64,000 nucleotides of DNA from Dunaliella salina (GCA_002284615.2 MU070117.1:69583-133582), one strand, 5' to 3'; shown: positions 43,786-54,770, counted from the stretch's first letter. Program-made: numbers and translations. The notes: generated by a model not told the origin, from the letters alone.

Positions 43786-44266
43786 GAAATGTTACTCCAT
43801 CCACTGGGCTTGTGTGTCCTGGAAATATTGACACTAAAGTTAAATCATTAGCACAAACCTTGTAAATTAGGTTCGAGTTATGTACTCCAAGGTAGAAGTA
43901 AAGGGTGCCGTCCTCTTGAATTACACGAATTGCATCAGGATTAGCAGCTCCAAAGAATAAATCTACTTTAGTCATATCAAATGTAGAATCATTGTTGGTG
44001 GCTCCAGTGAATATAAATTTGCCATCGGCTGTGATGTCAACTGCATGTACAAGTTGCATATGACCATCAAAGCTTGATTCAATTGTCAAAGATTGTGTTT
44101 CTTTATCAAAGTGCACTTTTTTCACAGAACTATCATTGTTTGCAGTATAAATCAACCCCGTACCAATAGGATCTATGGCAAGGCCACCCCAAAATTTACC
44201 GTTAACACATTGAAACCAGCATGTTGAGACAACAATGGGTACCTGGAGCTGTTGAAAATTGATCAC
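43706..44266 (-). pseudogene. Beta-propeller fragment
   Basis: A 186-codon frame with repeating blade-like units: GLAIDPIGTGLIYTANNDSS, VDITADGKFIFTGATNN and VIQEDGTLYFYLG. These fit a YVTN/NHL-type propeller. The ends do not look native: the C-terminal residues run into the integrase fragment. It is probably an internal fragment of a larger gene of viral or host origin. Confidence 0.45.
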
Positions 44267-44269
44267 ATC

Positions 44270-44365
44270 CCACAGAGGGTGAGAGAGCAGCAGCAGCAGG
44301 AAAAGCGCGAGGCAGAGAAAGAGGTTAAGGAGGTGCTAACTCACCCCGAAGAGGTTGATGAGGTG
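44270..44365 (+). other. Possible coiled-coil host exon
   Basis: RVREQQQQEKREAEKEVKEV is followed by a GTGTGT possible donor. Charged Gln/Glu composition like the gene at 19495. Confidence 0.3.
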
Positions 44366-44683
44366 TGTGTCACGTTTTTGAATGTGAAATCATCTGCTGG
44401 GTGGAGCTGCTGCGGATGAGCTCGCAATGATGGGTGCTTGTTGCTGTGCTTGGGAGTTAAAAGCTTCTCAGTTTGCGTGTTCCTTGCTTTTTAAATGACA
44501 TCTCACCAAAATGTGTACGTGCCCACCCCATCAGACCCTGCGACTGTGGTTGGATTGCCATGATGCCAGTTTGGGGACCTGATCCATGACGGGAGCATGA
44601 GCGATCGGGATGTTTGTGGAGGTAAGGCACCATAACTAAGACACCTAAGCCCTACCTATGATAGAGGTATATTCTATCATATT

Positions 44684-44960
44684 ACCGCTCTTTTAAACTT
44701 TAACTTTATTGAGTGTTTGCTCAATACTCTTCACCTAGCACCATCTCCGGGAAACATGCTAGGCAATCTGACCATCAAAAGACAAGCCACGTAGCATGCA
44801 AGGCCTGCTAGCCAGCTGAAAGCTGGTAGCATCGCCTAGTCTAATCGACTTTTGGGCTTAGGCCCAAACACATTTTTTAAGAGGCGCAGCACAAAGGTCC
44901 CAATAGCCCACAGTGAGAACAACTATAGTCCTTGGCCCCTCCTAAATTTTCTTTGATCGT
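44684..44960 (-). mobile_element. IS607-type TnpB right-end remnant, copy 2
   Basis: On the minus strand TIKENLGGAKDYSCSHCG is the second half of the TnpB zinc finger. It is followed by the same downstream sequence as 11005-11421, with both hairpins identical (44852-44867 and 44812-44826), and ending at the TTTAAAAGAGCGG end. It lies directly downstream of the truncated TnpB at 45287, separated by palindromes. Confidence 0.65.
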
Positions 44961-45330
44961 CCTACAATTTGTACCGCGGAGCGTAGGGCGAAGCCCGTAC
45001 GCGCGAAGCGCCTAGGCCAACTTTGTTGGCGTACACGTCTTACTAGTGTATTCTTCGCCTCTTACAAACACGTTCACATTATACGCGAAGCTACCTGCGG
45101 GTACGCGCGGAGCGCTAAGCCAACTTCGTTGGCGTACCTTTTAGCTGCCTGTATGTCTAAAACCATAATGTCTCCAACACAGCATTCCTCTTACTGACTT
45201 AGCGTTTATTTTTCTGTTCAAACGCTTTGTCATTTGGCTAACGTTAAATGGAGGGAAAAAATTATAATTTTTTCTGTCAAAGTTTGTTACCAATAGACGT
45301 ACGCGCAGCTACCTTCGGGTACCGCCTTAC
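44961..45330. repeat. Large GC-rich palindrome mosaic inside a TnpB gene
   Basis: Hairpin blocks GGGCGAAGCCC, GCCAACTTTGTTGGC, ACCTGCGGGT, CGCGGAGCGC and ACCTTCGGGT are separated by GTACGC. It replaces TnpB sequence from after VTEVHCKA to the zinc finger, that is, RuvC-II and part of the finger. Confidence 0.75.
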
Positions 45331-46296
45331 AATGGACCTCTGTCACTAGGTTCTTAATTCTTTCTCTTATGTTATACTTCTTTCTCCTAGGCTTACGTTT
45401 AATACTACTAGCCCTAGAGATAAGTTTATCTAAACACTTACAAAGTCTAAATATCCTTGACATGTCATTCTCCCCTACTTTATAAGCTAGGCCATTCGAA
45501 CTACTATAGATGGTTAACATTGTTCTCACTCCGGGGTCTATTGCATTACTCTTTTTGCCTGTTTGGTTTGGTCCCCAATCATCACAGGCTACTTGGTGAT
45601 AAACGATGCTTCCTAACTTGTCTTTGGTGAGTTTACAATCGTTCTCTAGCTTCTCAGGAAGGCTTCGGTTTTTCCTTATGTGAAAGTTTATCTTATTTTG
45701 TAAATACGTTGGATACATCTTCATTTCTTGTTGTTGGGTATCCCACAGTTTCACTCCATTTTGATATCCCAATGTAATGCTTTGGTTGTCTTTCTTCCTC
45801 CTAAATTTTATGTCAGCTCCGCTGCCTACCGGGTCAAAGGTGTGACTAGGGTCTTTCTTTTTAACAGCAAAGTTGGTCTTGTATGCTTGGGCTAGGTCAC
45901 TCAAAGCACTATCTCTTATTTCCTTTGGAGTCTCTAGTGTCTATCTTTTGGTATGTTACATTTGTTAATGAAACGTTTCCTTAGCCACTGTCATCTTATA
46001 TTCCTTCGGCTTTTTCTTGATGCAGCCCAATTGTAAGTTGACCTAGAACAACCAAACCACTTATTGAAAATTTGGACATCTTCTTTCTTTGGTTGTAGCC
46101 TTACTTTCTTGGACTTTCTTAGACTATTACTTCGTTTCTTTTCCTTTTTCTCCTTCTCTACATCCTTGATGTTTATCTTACCCCCTTCTCCTTTATCTTT
46201 GGGCAGATTGGAGGTTTTCCATTGTTTCAAGGAGAACCAAGATTGACCGCTCAAAGTCACCTTTGTATTGCTCTTCGCAAAAACTAGGGCAACCAA
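45287..46296 (-). pseudogene. tnpB: IS607-family TnpB, truncated (second locus)
   Basis: The N-terminal part (45991-46296) has SWFSLKQWK and FNKWFGCSRSTYNW; the frame then changes and 45904-45287 continues with YPTYLQNKINFHIRKNR and RuvC-I at NAIDPGVRTMLTIY. The sequence ends at VTEVHCKA, where a palindrome mosaic begins. RuvC-II and RuvC-III are missing from the frame, although the finger fragment survives at 44960. No TnpA gene is next to it. A family-1 micro-element is inserted in frame at PSHTFD. It is paralogous to the gene at 58784 but clearly diverged. Confidence 0.8.
45812..45835 (-). repeat. 24-nt micro-element, family 1, inside TnpB
   Basis: It adds seven codons (PVGSGAD) after the Asp of SHTFD. 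The paralogue at 58784 reads SHTFDLKFRSKKD here with no insertion. Confidence 0.85.
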
Positions 46297-46668
46297 TCTT
46301 AGTAGGTATCCACATTAATCATCTTTTGTATACCATCAAAGCTTTAAATATTTTCAATTTTTTTATCCCTTAAATGTTATTGAATAAATCAATTAACTGT
46401 TAAACCCTTAATAACTATGAAAGTTATCTTGATCGATGGTAAAGAACCACAAGTTCGTATACAAAAGTGCAACTAATGAAATTTTGTATTGATTCTTACA
46501 TTGAAGGCAAAAATGAACAATCAAATAATCTATACGCTTGAATATCTTATAGAAAGTGATTATTCAATAGAAAAAGAATACTTACCACGTCACATGTACT
46601 AATCGAGTAAATCTTAGATAACACCAAAAAAAATGTAATGAGCTCAATAAAAAGCATTGTAGAGTTGT
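46297..46668. other. AT-rich, no gene
   Basis: Non-coding. AAAATTGA occurs on the minus strand near 46351, upstream of the truncated TnpB. Confidence 0.35.
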
Positions 46669-46893
46669 TCAAGATGGATACTCACATATTCTTGATTTTT
46701 TTAAGTCATTCTCGTTTAGACATGTATTGTTAACACATATCTTACGTGCACGTAGGTTTCCATTGTATTGTTCCATGTTTCCTGTGTCAAGTAGGTACCT
46801 GAACTTTTTGTCATCATTATCCCAATAGAAAAATGTTGAGCGATGATTACTTACAAACTCTGATGATCGACGTGTGTTGTTTCTATCCCACAT
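46669..46893 (-). pseudogene. Virion-type protein C-terminal fragment (TCLNEND motif)
   Basis: A 74-codon frame with ARKICVNNTCLNENDLKK, shared with GEFCMGDTCLNENDMKK at 60946-61497. I associate this Cys-x(4)-TCLNE-type motif with repeat-rich surface or fibre proteins of giant viruses; that link is from memory. Its upstream side on the minus strand is the minisatellite, whose Gly frame (GDEGCGLEGCNG) resembles collagen-like repeats but is in another frame and contains stops. It may be the tail of a fibre gene. Confidence 0.4.
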
Positions 46894-48445
46894 CCACCAT
46901 CACAACCTTCTTTTCCATCTCAACCATTGCAACCTTCCAATCCACAACCTTCATCTCCATCTCAATCATTGCAACCTTCCAATCCACAACCTTCATCTCC
47001 ACCATTGCAACCTTCTTTTCCATCTCAACCCCATTCCAATCCACGACCTTCATATCCATCTCCACCTCCACCATTGCAACCTTCTTTTCCATCTCAACCA
47101 TTGCAACCTTCCAATCCACAACCTCCACCTTCACCATCACAACCTTCTTTTCCATCTCAACCATCCAATCCACAACCTTCATCTCCATCTCCACCATTGC
47201 AACCTTCCAATCCACAACCTTCACCTCCACCATTGCAACCTTCTTTTCCATCTCAACCATTGCAACCTTCCAATCCACAACCTTCATATCCACCATTGCA
47301 ACCTTCTTTTCCATCTCAACCATCCAATTCACAACCTTAATCTCCACCATTGCAATTTTATTTTCCATCTCAACCATCCAATCCACAACCTTCATCTCCA
47401 CCATTGCAACCTTCTTTTCCATCTCAACCATTGCAACCTTCCAATCCGCAACCTTCATCATTATCTTCACCATTGCAACCTTCCAATCCACAACCTTCAT
47501 CTCCAGCTCCACCATTGCAACCTTCCAATCCACAACCTTCATCTCAATTTCAACTCCCATTGCTACCTTCATCTCCTATTCATCCTCCCATGCCATCACG
47601 TCCTCCAATGCCAATACAACCTTCATCTCCTATCCATCCTCCAATGCCAATACAATCTTCATCTCAACCACCACCACCTCTTCCTCCAATGTCAATACAT
47701 CCTTCATCTCCTATCCATCCTCCAATGCCAATTCAACCATCATCTCCTATTTGTCCTCCAATGCCAATACACCCTTCATCTCCTATCCATCCTCCAATAC
47801 CATCACGTCCTCCAATGTCAATACATCCTTCATCTCCTATCCATCCTCCAATGCCAGTACAACCTTCATCTCCTATTTATCCTCCAATGCCAATACAACC
47901 TTCATCTCAACCACCTCTTCCTCCAATGCCAATACATCCTTCATATTCTATCCATCCTCTAATGCCATCACACCCTTCATCTCCTATCCATCCTCCAATG
48001 CCAATACATCCTTCATATTCTATCCATCCTCTAATGCCATCACACCCTTCATCTCCTATCCATCCTCAAATGCCAATACAACTTTCATCTCCTATTTATC
48101 CTCCGATGCCAATTCAACCTTCATCTCAACCACCTCTTCCTCCAATGACAATACAACCTTCATCTCAACCACCTCTTCCTCCAATGTCAATATATCCTTC
48201 ATCTCCTATCCATTGTCTAATATCATCACATCCTTCATCTCCTATCCATCCTCTAATGCCATCACACCCTTCATCTCCTATCCATCCTCTAATACCATCA
48301 CACCCTTCATCTCCTATCCATCCTCCAATGCCATCACATCATTCATTTCCTATCCATCCTCTTATGCCATCACACCCTTCTTCACCAATACATCCTTCAT
48401 CTCCTATCCATCCTCCAATGCCAATACAACCTTCATCTCCTATCG
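46883..48445. repeat. 1.56-kb minisatellite
   Basis: Two unit types. 46900-47560 is built from CCATTGCAACCTTCCAATCC and CAACCTTCATCTCCA pieces of 15-36 nt. 47560-48445 has ~36-39-nt units around CCAATACAACCTTCATCTCC and TATCCATCCTCC. The + strand is nearly stop-free in all three frames (one frame Pro/Ser/Gln-rich). One minus frame is also open for 229 codons. Open frames here follow from the repeat and are not proof of coding. Confidence 0.85.
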
Positions 48446-49061
48446 TATGTTGAGCGACTCTTGAGTTTCAAAAATGTTGAGTTGCCTGACAATCTTCAAA
48501 TGACCCAAGAACAAGTTGTTGAGATCATTAACGGATTGTCTCAGTTCTCTAACATGTTATATGACAAGTCAGAAAAAAAGTACCTTATGTGCGTAGATGA
48601 CAAATTTGATGAGACAACGGCATCCGAAATGGCATCAAATATAATTGACAATCTCAAGATCAATTACCTCAACGATTATGAAAAATACTTGATAAGGTGC
48701 ATGTGGAATGATGATAAAAAAGAAGAGAAGCACCTACGACAGTATTACCAATTTCTCTTTGCGTTTGATAAAAGACCTTTTGTCCTTGGGATGCTTAATA
48801 ACGAATTATTGTACCCGTTTGAGGATGAAAGACATCACGTAGATGATGACAACTACTCAATTGAAGATAAAGTAAAGCCTATTTATGATGACGTTGTTCT
48901 AACAAGCACATATATTGCAATTATCGAGTTAAAGAAAAAGGTTTTTAACGTTATAAAAAACAATTTGCTCAAAAACATGGATGAAATGAACAAACAGATT
49001 GTTAGAGATTGACACCAACTTCAAAATGCTTATGTTGACGTCAAAGCCAAGTAGTGCTTAA
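48446..49061 (+). pseudogene. CPRC zinc-finger family protein, C-terminal domain only
   Basis: It starts at YVERLLSFKNVELPDN, homologous to the middle of the gene at 6464, and continues through NMLYDKSEKKYLMCVDD and YEKYLIRCM. The zinc finger is missing; the minisatellite abuts the homology start, out of frame with its Pro-rich frame. A ~7-nt deletion near 49000 causes a stop, but the conserved tail (FKMLMLTSKPSSA) is still legible to 49061. It is about 80% similar in protein to 6464-7472 by eye. Confidence 0.7.
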
Positions 49062-49599
49062 TGACTCGTTTGACATACAGGCCAAAATTAACGTGCCGCT
49101 TACAGTGCAATCAAACATGCAACCGTTGCAAAGGGTGCAAGGGTGACATAACTCTTTCTACATGTTGAATACATCTTTTCGTCTATGTGTACATCAAAAC
49201 ATCTATATAAATCTTAAATATTAAATATTAAGTGTTATCTGTTTGCGCATTCACTCAGATTCCTCTTCCATTTTGATGAATGTACTCCCACGAATACGAT
49301 TTTTAATGAATTGAGAAAGAAGTGCATATGCATTAATGCATTGGTATTCTGTCATGGTGTTAAACTGTTTAGCATCTCAATGGCAAGGTGCAGAGGACCA
49401 AACAATCCAAAATTGAATGGTGAGGTGCAAGAGCAAATCCACCCAAAATTAAATGGTGATGTGCAGAGAGCCAATCCACCCAAAATTGAATGGTGAGTTA
49501 CAGAAGTCCAATCACTGCAAAAAGCGATGTCAATTAAAACTACTTATTAGAAAATATAAATTAGAACTAAACGTTTTCTGTTCTTGGTAAGCGATAAAC
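49062..49599. other. No gene; short tandem repeat
   Basis: A ~33-nt unit around AAAATTGAATGGTGAGGTGCA occurs about four times at 49375-49520. Confidence 0.5.
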
Positions 49600-50172
49600 C
49601 ATCCATGTTGGTTATACATGGTTTTAATGTGACAATAAGCTATGTATAACCGATGTGTAGGTTAGGTCATTAAGACCATTGAGTGATCCAGTGGTACTAC
49701 ATTGGCATTACAAAGCCATGATTTACATGGTATGAAAAGACCAAACGTTTGACCCGTCTGGGCAACGGAACTGACAACCGCATGCTATGGATCATGTACG
49801 ACCTTGGCTTCCCCACTGATGCCATAGACACTGTTAAGAACCTGTACGAAGACGCCACCACCCTCATCAGACTTGCCCTTGAGCCAGGCCACCATGATGC
49901 AAGGACAGGATTTCCAGGTGTGTGTATCAGTAAATGCTTGATGGCTGACTGCATGAAGTTTGTGGGGTAGCCCAGCCATCACATGCAAGGCCTCACAGTT
50001 GCTTCTGGAGGCGCACACCAGCACCATGAATGGTCATTAGAGGTCAGCCCCTCTCCTTCCTCTCACGCTGCAGGAGGTGGTGATTCGTAAGAAGACCCCT
50101 AAGCAGAGTGACCTAAAAGATGCTGCAGCAGTGAACGCGGTAAGCTTTTAAATGCCAAACGGTGTAAATAAC
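49600..50172 (+). mobile_element. Fanzor-type mini-element copy, split by a LINE fragment
   Basis: 49605-49753 aligns with 8420-8600 and 6018-6133 (TTGGTTATACATGGTTTTAA; GACCAAACGTTTGAC). It has a perfect stem GGTTATACAT/ATGTATAACC. It lacks the two right-end hairpins. The expected terminal TTTTAAATGCCAAACGGTG resumes at 50147 after about 392 bp of foreign DNA. Confidence 0.6.
49754..50145 (+). pseudogene. LINE reverse-transcriptase fragment (different clade)
   Basis: DLGFPTDAIDTVKNLYEDAT followed by TLIRL is the RT segment preceding the active-site palm in a different LINE family from that at 26 kb. It is bounded on both sides by halves of the mini-element. Confidence 0.55.
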
Positions 50173-51719
50173 TTATAGTTGCAGGTGTTGTTTTAAACCC
50201 TAAACCCACAGCTTGTCGTCATGTCTGCTTCCTGCTCTGCCTTAGAGCCGGACCTTGTCTGTACACTCTTGTGGGGCTGAGCATCTGCAGCAGCCACCTA
50301 ATTTTTTTGGCACAAGCGGCAATGCTGTCAACAACAACAAAGCAGGGGTGCCACTTCCCTACGTACCCAAGGGACACCACGATGGGGGCGCCTGCCTCTG
50401 TCCCATTCACCACCGTGCGGAAGCTGCGGGCCACGTGCCGGGCAGTCGAAAGCAAGCCTCTGCATATGCCTACCCAAATCTGCACAACTCCTGGGAGTTG
50501 TGCTCTAAACAGAGAATTGCACATCTTTCCACAAACACAGGAGCTGCTAATGTTGTCTCTTGCATCTGAAAATTGTATTTGTTGGGACTAGGAAGTGTGT
50601 TGATTGCATTATGGAGTTGAACGGATGTGTTTCTGGTGCCTTTTTTCTTTTTCATCAAGGTGAAACAACAAAAGCATAACAAAGAGTGCACTGACTAAAG
50701 CAGTGGATGTGTTTTCAAGAAATGCAAAGGGAACTCATTCTGCTTCGAGCCTTTTAAGGATAGTATTTGTCAAGTTTCCCAATGCTGGTGGCTGCAATCA
50801 AGAACTAAGTGAATGTGTGTCTTTGGCCTTTTCCTTCAGTGACGTGCAACTACAGAATTGCTGGAGGGAAAGCAGTGCCTACAGTATTTTATCCACCCAG
50901 GTGCAAGTACACGATTACTGGAGGCTGTGTTCTGAACAAGGCAACACACATTTTTCTAGGGACACATCAAGTGCTCATGCTGTCTTTTGCTTCCAAACAT
51001 TTTGAAATTAAATATTAAAAAATGCTGTTGGTTGCATTCAAGGACTGATTGGTTATTATTCTTTAGCCTTACCCTTTACTCAAAATCACTTACATAAGTA
51101 CTGGAGAGGATGCACTTAGCAAGGTAGTGAGTGTGTTTTAAGGAACAGAGCAGTGTACCTTTTGCATCTGCATACTATCTTGTGGAGTCTTTAAAATGCT
51201 GCTGGTCCCATTATGAATCTAACTGGCTGTGTTTCTACAGATTTTTCCTTGTCCTAGATGCATCTGCACAAGCGCTGGAGGATGTGCTCTAAACTTAGTA
51301 GCGTATGCCTTTCTAAAGATGAAGCAGCTGCTTATGGTGTGCTTGCTACCAGGTAAAGTATTTTTGAGAAGGACAGAATCTAAATGCAGATACCTAGGAG
51401 TATGGAGAGGTTTACCAAAAGCATAATTATGCCGGAAGGGGTTTTTAGGATTTAGGCTGCAGAGGCTGCATGTGTGTGATATACTTGGTCTTAACTTCCA
51501 CAATTTATTACCAGAAATTTTATAGACACACACACCGTTGAGGCAGCATGCCACACCGCGTGCAGCCTCTGCAGCCTCTGGAGCATCTCGCAGGCCCAAG
51601 TCCTTCAGACATGGGTCAGGCCAAAGCTGGGTGGCGCTATCATTCTATTGCGTCCCTCCCATATTGTATAATCCAATTATACAATCTTGTTTTTTCGGAA
51701 GTTGCTTGAAGGTCCGTGG
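50173..51719 (-). repeat. LINE-derived degenerate repeats
   Basis: On the minus strand three diverged copies encode FRAQLPGVVQIWV (~50465-50510), FRTQPPVIVYLHLG (~50897-50940) and FRAHPPALVQMHLG (~51255-51300), the last followed upstream by FGKPLHTPRYLHLD (~51390-51430). No intact gene. Confidence 0.5.
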
Positions 51720-51930
51720 TTTTCAATCTACCAATTAAACTTTGAAAGTGCTATCACAAGGAGTTTTTGTGTCACGTATACTCGAAAAAGCTCTTAAATG
51801 AATATTGATGCACATTTGATATTTGTAATATATATTTGCTTGTTTGATGTTTTGGTTATCAAATACTTTGAAGTCATTCTGCATAAGGAAGAGCTTTTTG
51901 AGTCTCAAAACATAATATTCATATTTAGAC
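51720..51930 (-). pseudogene. Helicase fragment duplicated from 53.6-53.9 kb
   Basis: It closely matches two segments of the helicase locus: CTACCAATTAAACTTTGA / GTGCTATCACAAGG (compare 53580-53625) and TTTGATGTTTTGGTTATC / AGTCATTCTGCATAA (compare 53759-53805). Order and orientation are conserved, with an internal deletion. It lies upstream of the methyltransferase ATG. Confidence 0.75.
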
Positions 51931-52026
51931 CCATTGAGTCATATTTTTCAGTTCGTGGGCATATAATAATTGTGTGATTTGTATTTCAATCCTTAAATCA
52001 AGCAATCCTTTTTCTTCATAATTTAT

Positions 52027-52998
52027 ATGAGATATTTGTCTTTATTTTCAGGTATTGGAGGATTTGAGGTTGCAATTCACCAAGTGTATGGTGATAAAGC
52101 GGAATGTGTTGGCTATTCAGAAATTGATAAACACGCTATAGCAGAATATGAACGTCATTATCCAAATCACAAAAACTTAGGAGATATCAAAAAAATAAAG
52201 AAGAAAGACATTCATGCGCTTGGCAAAATTGACCTTATTGTTGGTGGATTTCCTTGTAGTGATTTGTCTAGCGCTAATTATCAGAATAGAAAAGGATTGA
52301 ATGATGAAAAATCAAGTTTATTTTGGATAATGTGTAATGTACTTGTATGGGCAAGAAAGAATAATCCAAATCTACGAATAATAATAGAAAATAATGCTTC
52401 TATGGCGCATAAATGGCGAGATATTATAACAGATAAATTGTGTGAAGTTTTTGGGCAGACTGTATATTGTAACTTTTTTGATTCAAGTCAATGGGTGATG
52501 CAAAGACGCAGACGATACTATTGGACTTTAAAAAAAATTCCCGAATATACAAGACCTCGTATCCAAAGTATGGAAGATGTTTTGATTCCAATAGATGAGG
52601 CAAAAAAATATGCTTTATCAGATAGAGCAATTCAGTATTTGAATTCTTCACCACCTCATTTGAACGAAAAAAAAGGTTTCATTATTGAAAGAAAAAAAAA
52701 CGGTTTTGTAAAAAGTCTTGTATTGTATCCCACTCGATTAAACATGATGGGGTCATCTTCACAAAACAATTACATTAAATGTATACTTACAACCCATGAA
52801 TCGTCTTTTTTATTAGATTACAGGTTTTTTTGTGGAGACGACACATTCCTTCCTCGTTATTTTACCAAAAAAGAAATGAATAACTTATTTATTCTACCTA
52901 CAAATTATATTGTTAATGATTACAAAACAATTTATTCACGTTTGTATGGCATGTCTGTTGTTCCTCCTGTTATTGGATATATCCTCCTCAATTTATAA
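52027..52998 (+). CDS. DNA (cytosine-5) methyltransferase
   Basis: An intact 323-aa enzyme. SAM motif I is FSGIGG (7-12). The catalytic PC is in GGFPCSDLS (Cys77). Motif VI is ENN (121-123) instead of the usual ENV. Motif VIII is QRRRR (159-163). The C-terminal motif (SRLYGMSVVPPVIGYIL) corresponds to motifs IX-X. It transfers a methyl group from SAM to C5 of cytosine in a specific sequence, which cannot be read from sequence. The size and lack of extra domains fit a bacterial, phage or giant-virus type rather than a plant DNMT. It is AT-rich, single-exon and flanked by helicase-derived repeats, with the helicase pseudogene convergent on its 3' side. Confidence 0.85.
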   Translation: MRYLSLFSGIGGFEVAIHQVYGDKAECVGYSEIDKHAIAEYERHYPNHKNLGDIKKIKKKDIHALGKIDLIVGGFPCSDLSSANYQNRKGLNDEKSSLFWIMCNVLVWARKNNPNLRIIIENNASMAHKWRDIITDKLCEVFGQTVYCNFFDSSQWVMQRRRRYYWTLKKIPEYTRPRIQSMEDVLIPIDEAKKYALSDRAIQYLNSSPPHLNEKKGFIIERKKNGFVKSLVLYPTRLNMMGSSSQNNYIKCILTTHESSFLLDYRFFCGDDTFLPRYFTKKEMNNLFILPTNYIVNDYKTIYSRLYGMSVVPPVIGYILLNL

Positions 52999-53058
52999 GC
53001 ACTAAACGCTCACAAGCTAGAAGAGCGGCGCAGCTTGCACATATTTTTGTGCCTCAAT

Positions 53059-54770
53059 TCATAAGTGCAAATAATTTTTGACAACAGGCCTAAGTTGATA
53101 ATTGTCTCCAACTTTATCAACAATTTTGCAACGACGGTGATTTTCATCCCAAGTTGTATAATGGGTAATGCAAAAATTTTTGGTTTTTGAAGTTGATTTT
53201 AACTCAGCAAGTGATAAATAATCAAAGTTTTTTGATATGAACATTTTAATCATTTTGTGCACAATAGTGTTGTTTTTTTTTTGAATATTTTGGCTACGTG
53301 TTCTAGTCTATCATTAGTATCTTCTTGATTGTTTATTTTTTGTTGTGGCTCCTCATGACTTGTCCACTTTGCCTTGCGTTTTACCTCATTACCCATCATT
53401 GTTTCACTTGCCTTCATGATTGTTCCATTCTTAGTTGTAGATACACCATTTCCTGTGTAGCCTGGGACTTTGCTGTAATCAAAGTTATTCTCCCATAGAT
53501 TTATGTAATTTATTACAGACTTGACATGTGTGTAAATCAAAATTTGATCTATGTATTTCTGTTTGTTATGACCGCATGCTCTACCAATCAAACTTTGAGA
53601 TAATGTGCTATCACAAGGGGTCTTTGTGTCACGATCAACCAATACGCCAATATTTTCAATAGGCATTGTTTGTGCAACTCGAAAAGTTCCTTAAGTATGA
53701 ATATTGTATGACAAAGCTTTCAAGATGTCTTCATTTGACATTCGTAACATGTCGGTTTGTTTGATGTTTTGGTTCTCGAACACTTTGTAGTCATTCTGCA
53801 TAAAGAAGTTCTTCAAAGAGTTTTTTGAGTCCCAAAACACAATATTTACATCTATACCCATTTTCTTAATAGAGTCTTCAAGTAAAATTCTTGACATTTC
53901 AATTTCCGCTTTTTTAGTGTCCGCAGGCATATGATAAAGGGGTCTTGAATATTCTGCAATCCTTAGAGCAATAGATTTGTGAAAAGGTATTCCTTTCTCG
54001 TCTTTGTCTTTCATACAATGAGCTTGATGCACGCGGCCTTTCATCAAAAAGTCCTTATGCCAAACATATGATGGTGCAGAACTAGGATGTGCTATCACGG
54101 TTGTAAACTTATCAGGTGTCCAATGTTGTTCCATAGTCTCTTTGATAGCATCTGGTGTTGCTGATACCAATACAAACTTCACTCTCTTGCTATGCAAAAA
54201 ATCAAACAGTTCAAGCTGTGAAATCTTACGCTCATTGTGATCAGGATGAAATTCACAAAGAGTGTTAAAAATGACATGATCAAGTTTTGTTCCAACATGT
54301 ACTTCATCAATTATGATCAAAGTGTTAAAATCTGATAATACAGCATCTTTTAACCTGTTTTTGTTTGAAAAGTTTGCAATATCTTTGTTGTGCCACACGT
54401 TATCTCTCATACATGGTAGAACACGTTCTTGTGTTTGCTCTTTCCATGAATTGGAGTTCAAACCTGTTATGAAGAACACAAATGGGTATGGAACAAATAT
54501 ATTCAAGTCTATATGAGTCATGAGATTATGTGCCGTCCAAAAAATTGTAGATGTTTTACCGAATTGCGTAGGAGCAATGAAAAGCTCGGCCGCTAGGTCT
54601 TGATTGTAAAGACCGTGAATAAGTTCCATGGATTTCTCCATTGTATTGGGAAATCTTGGAAATCGCTTCTTGCAATGTTTGAGTTGAGCATCAACCCATT
54701 CTCGCATTTGATCAATAACATCAGGCTCATTCCTGAAAAGATCTCAAACATCATTCATCAAAGTTGACAT
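53059..54770 (-). pseudogene. SF2 DEAD/DEAH-like helicase, broken
   Basis: Reading from the ATG at 54770: a TGA at 54746-54744, then an open 338-codon frame with Walker A APTQFGKTS, Walker B IIIDEVH and motif III VSATP, a TAA at 53693-53691, then motif VI QSLIGRACGH, and a frame change in a T run near 53270 leading to the C-terminal tail. All core helicase motifs are present. The type resembles SF2 translocases of restriction systems and giant-virus helicases. Three lesions suggest a pseudogene; the homopolymer one could be a sequencing error. Confidence 0.75.

Noticed and set aside
46833..48464. 543-codon plus-strand open frame
   Set aside because: It is a minisatellite translation. Other plus frames are equally open, and the frame does not match the zinc-finger gene that follows, so it is not listed as a gene.
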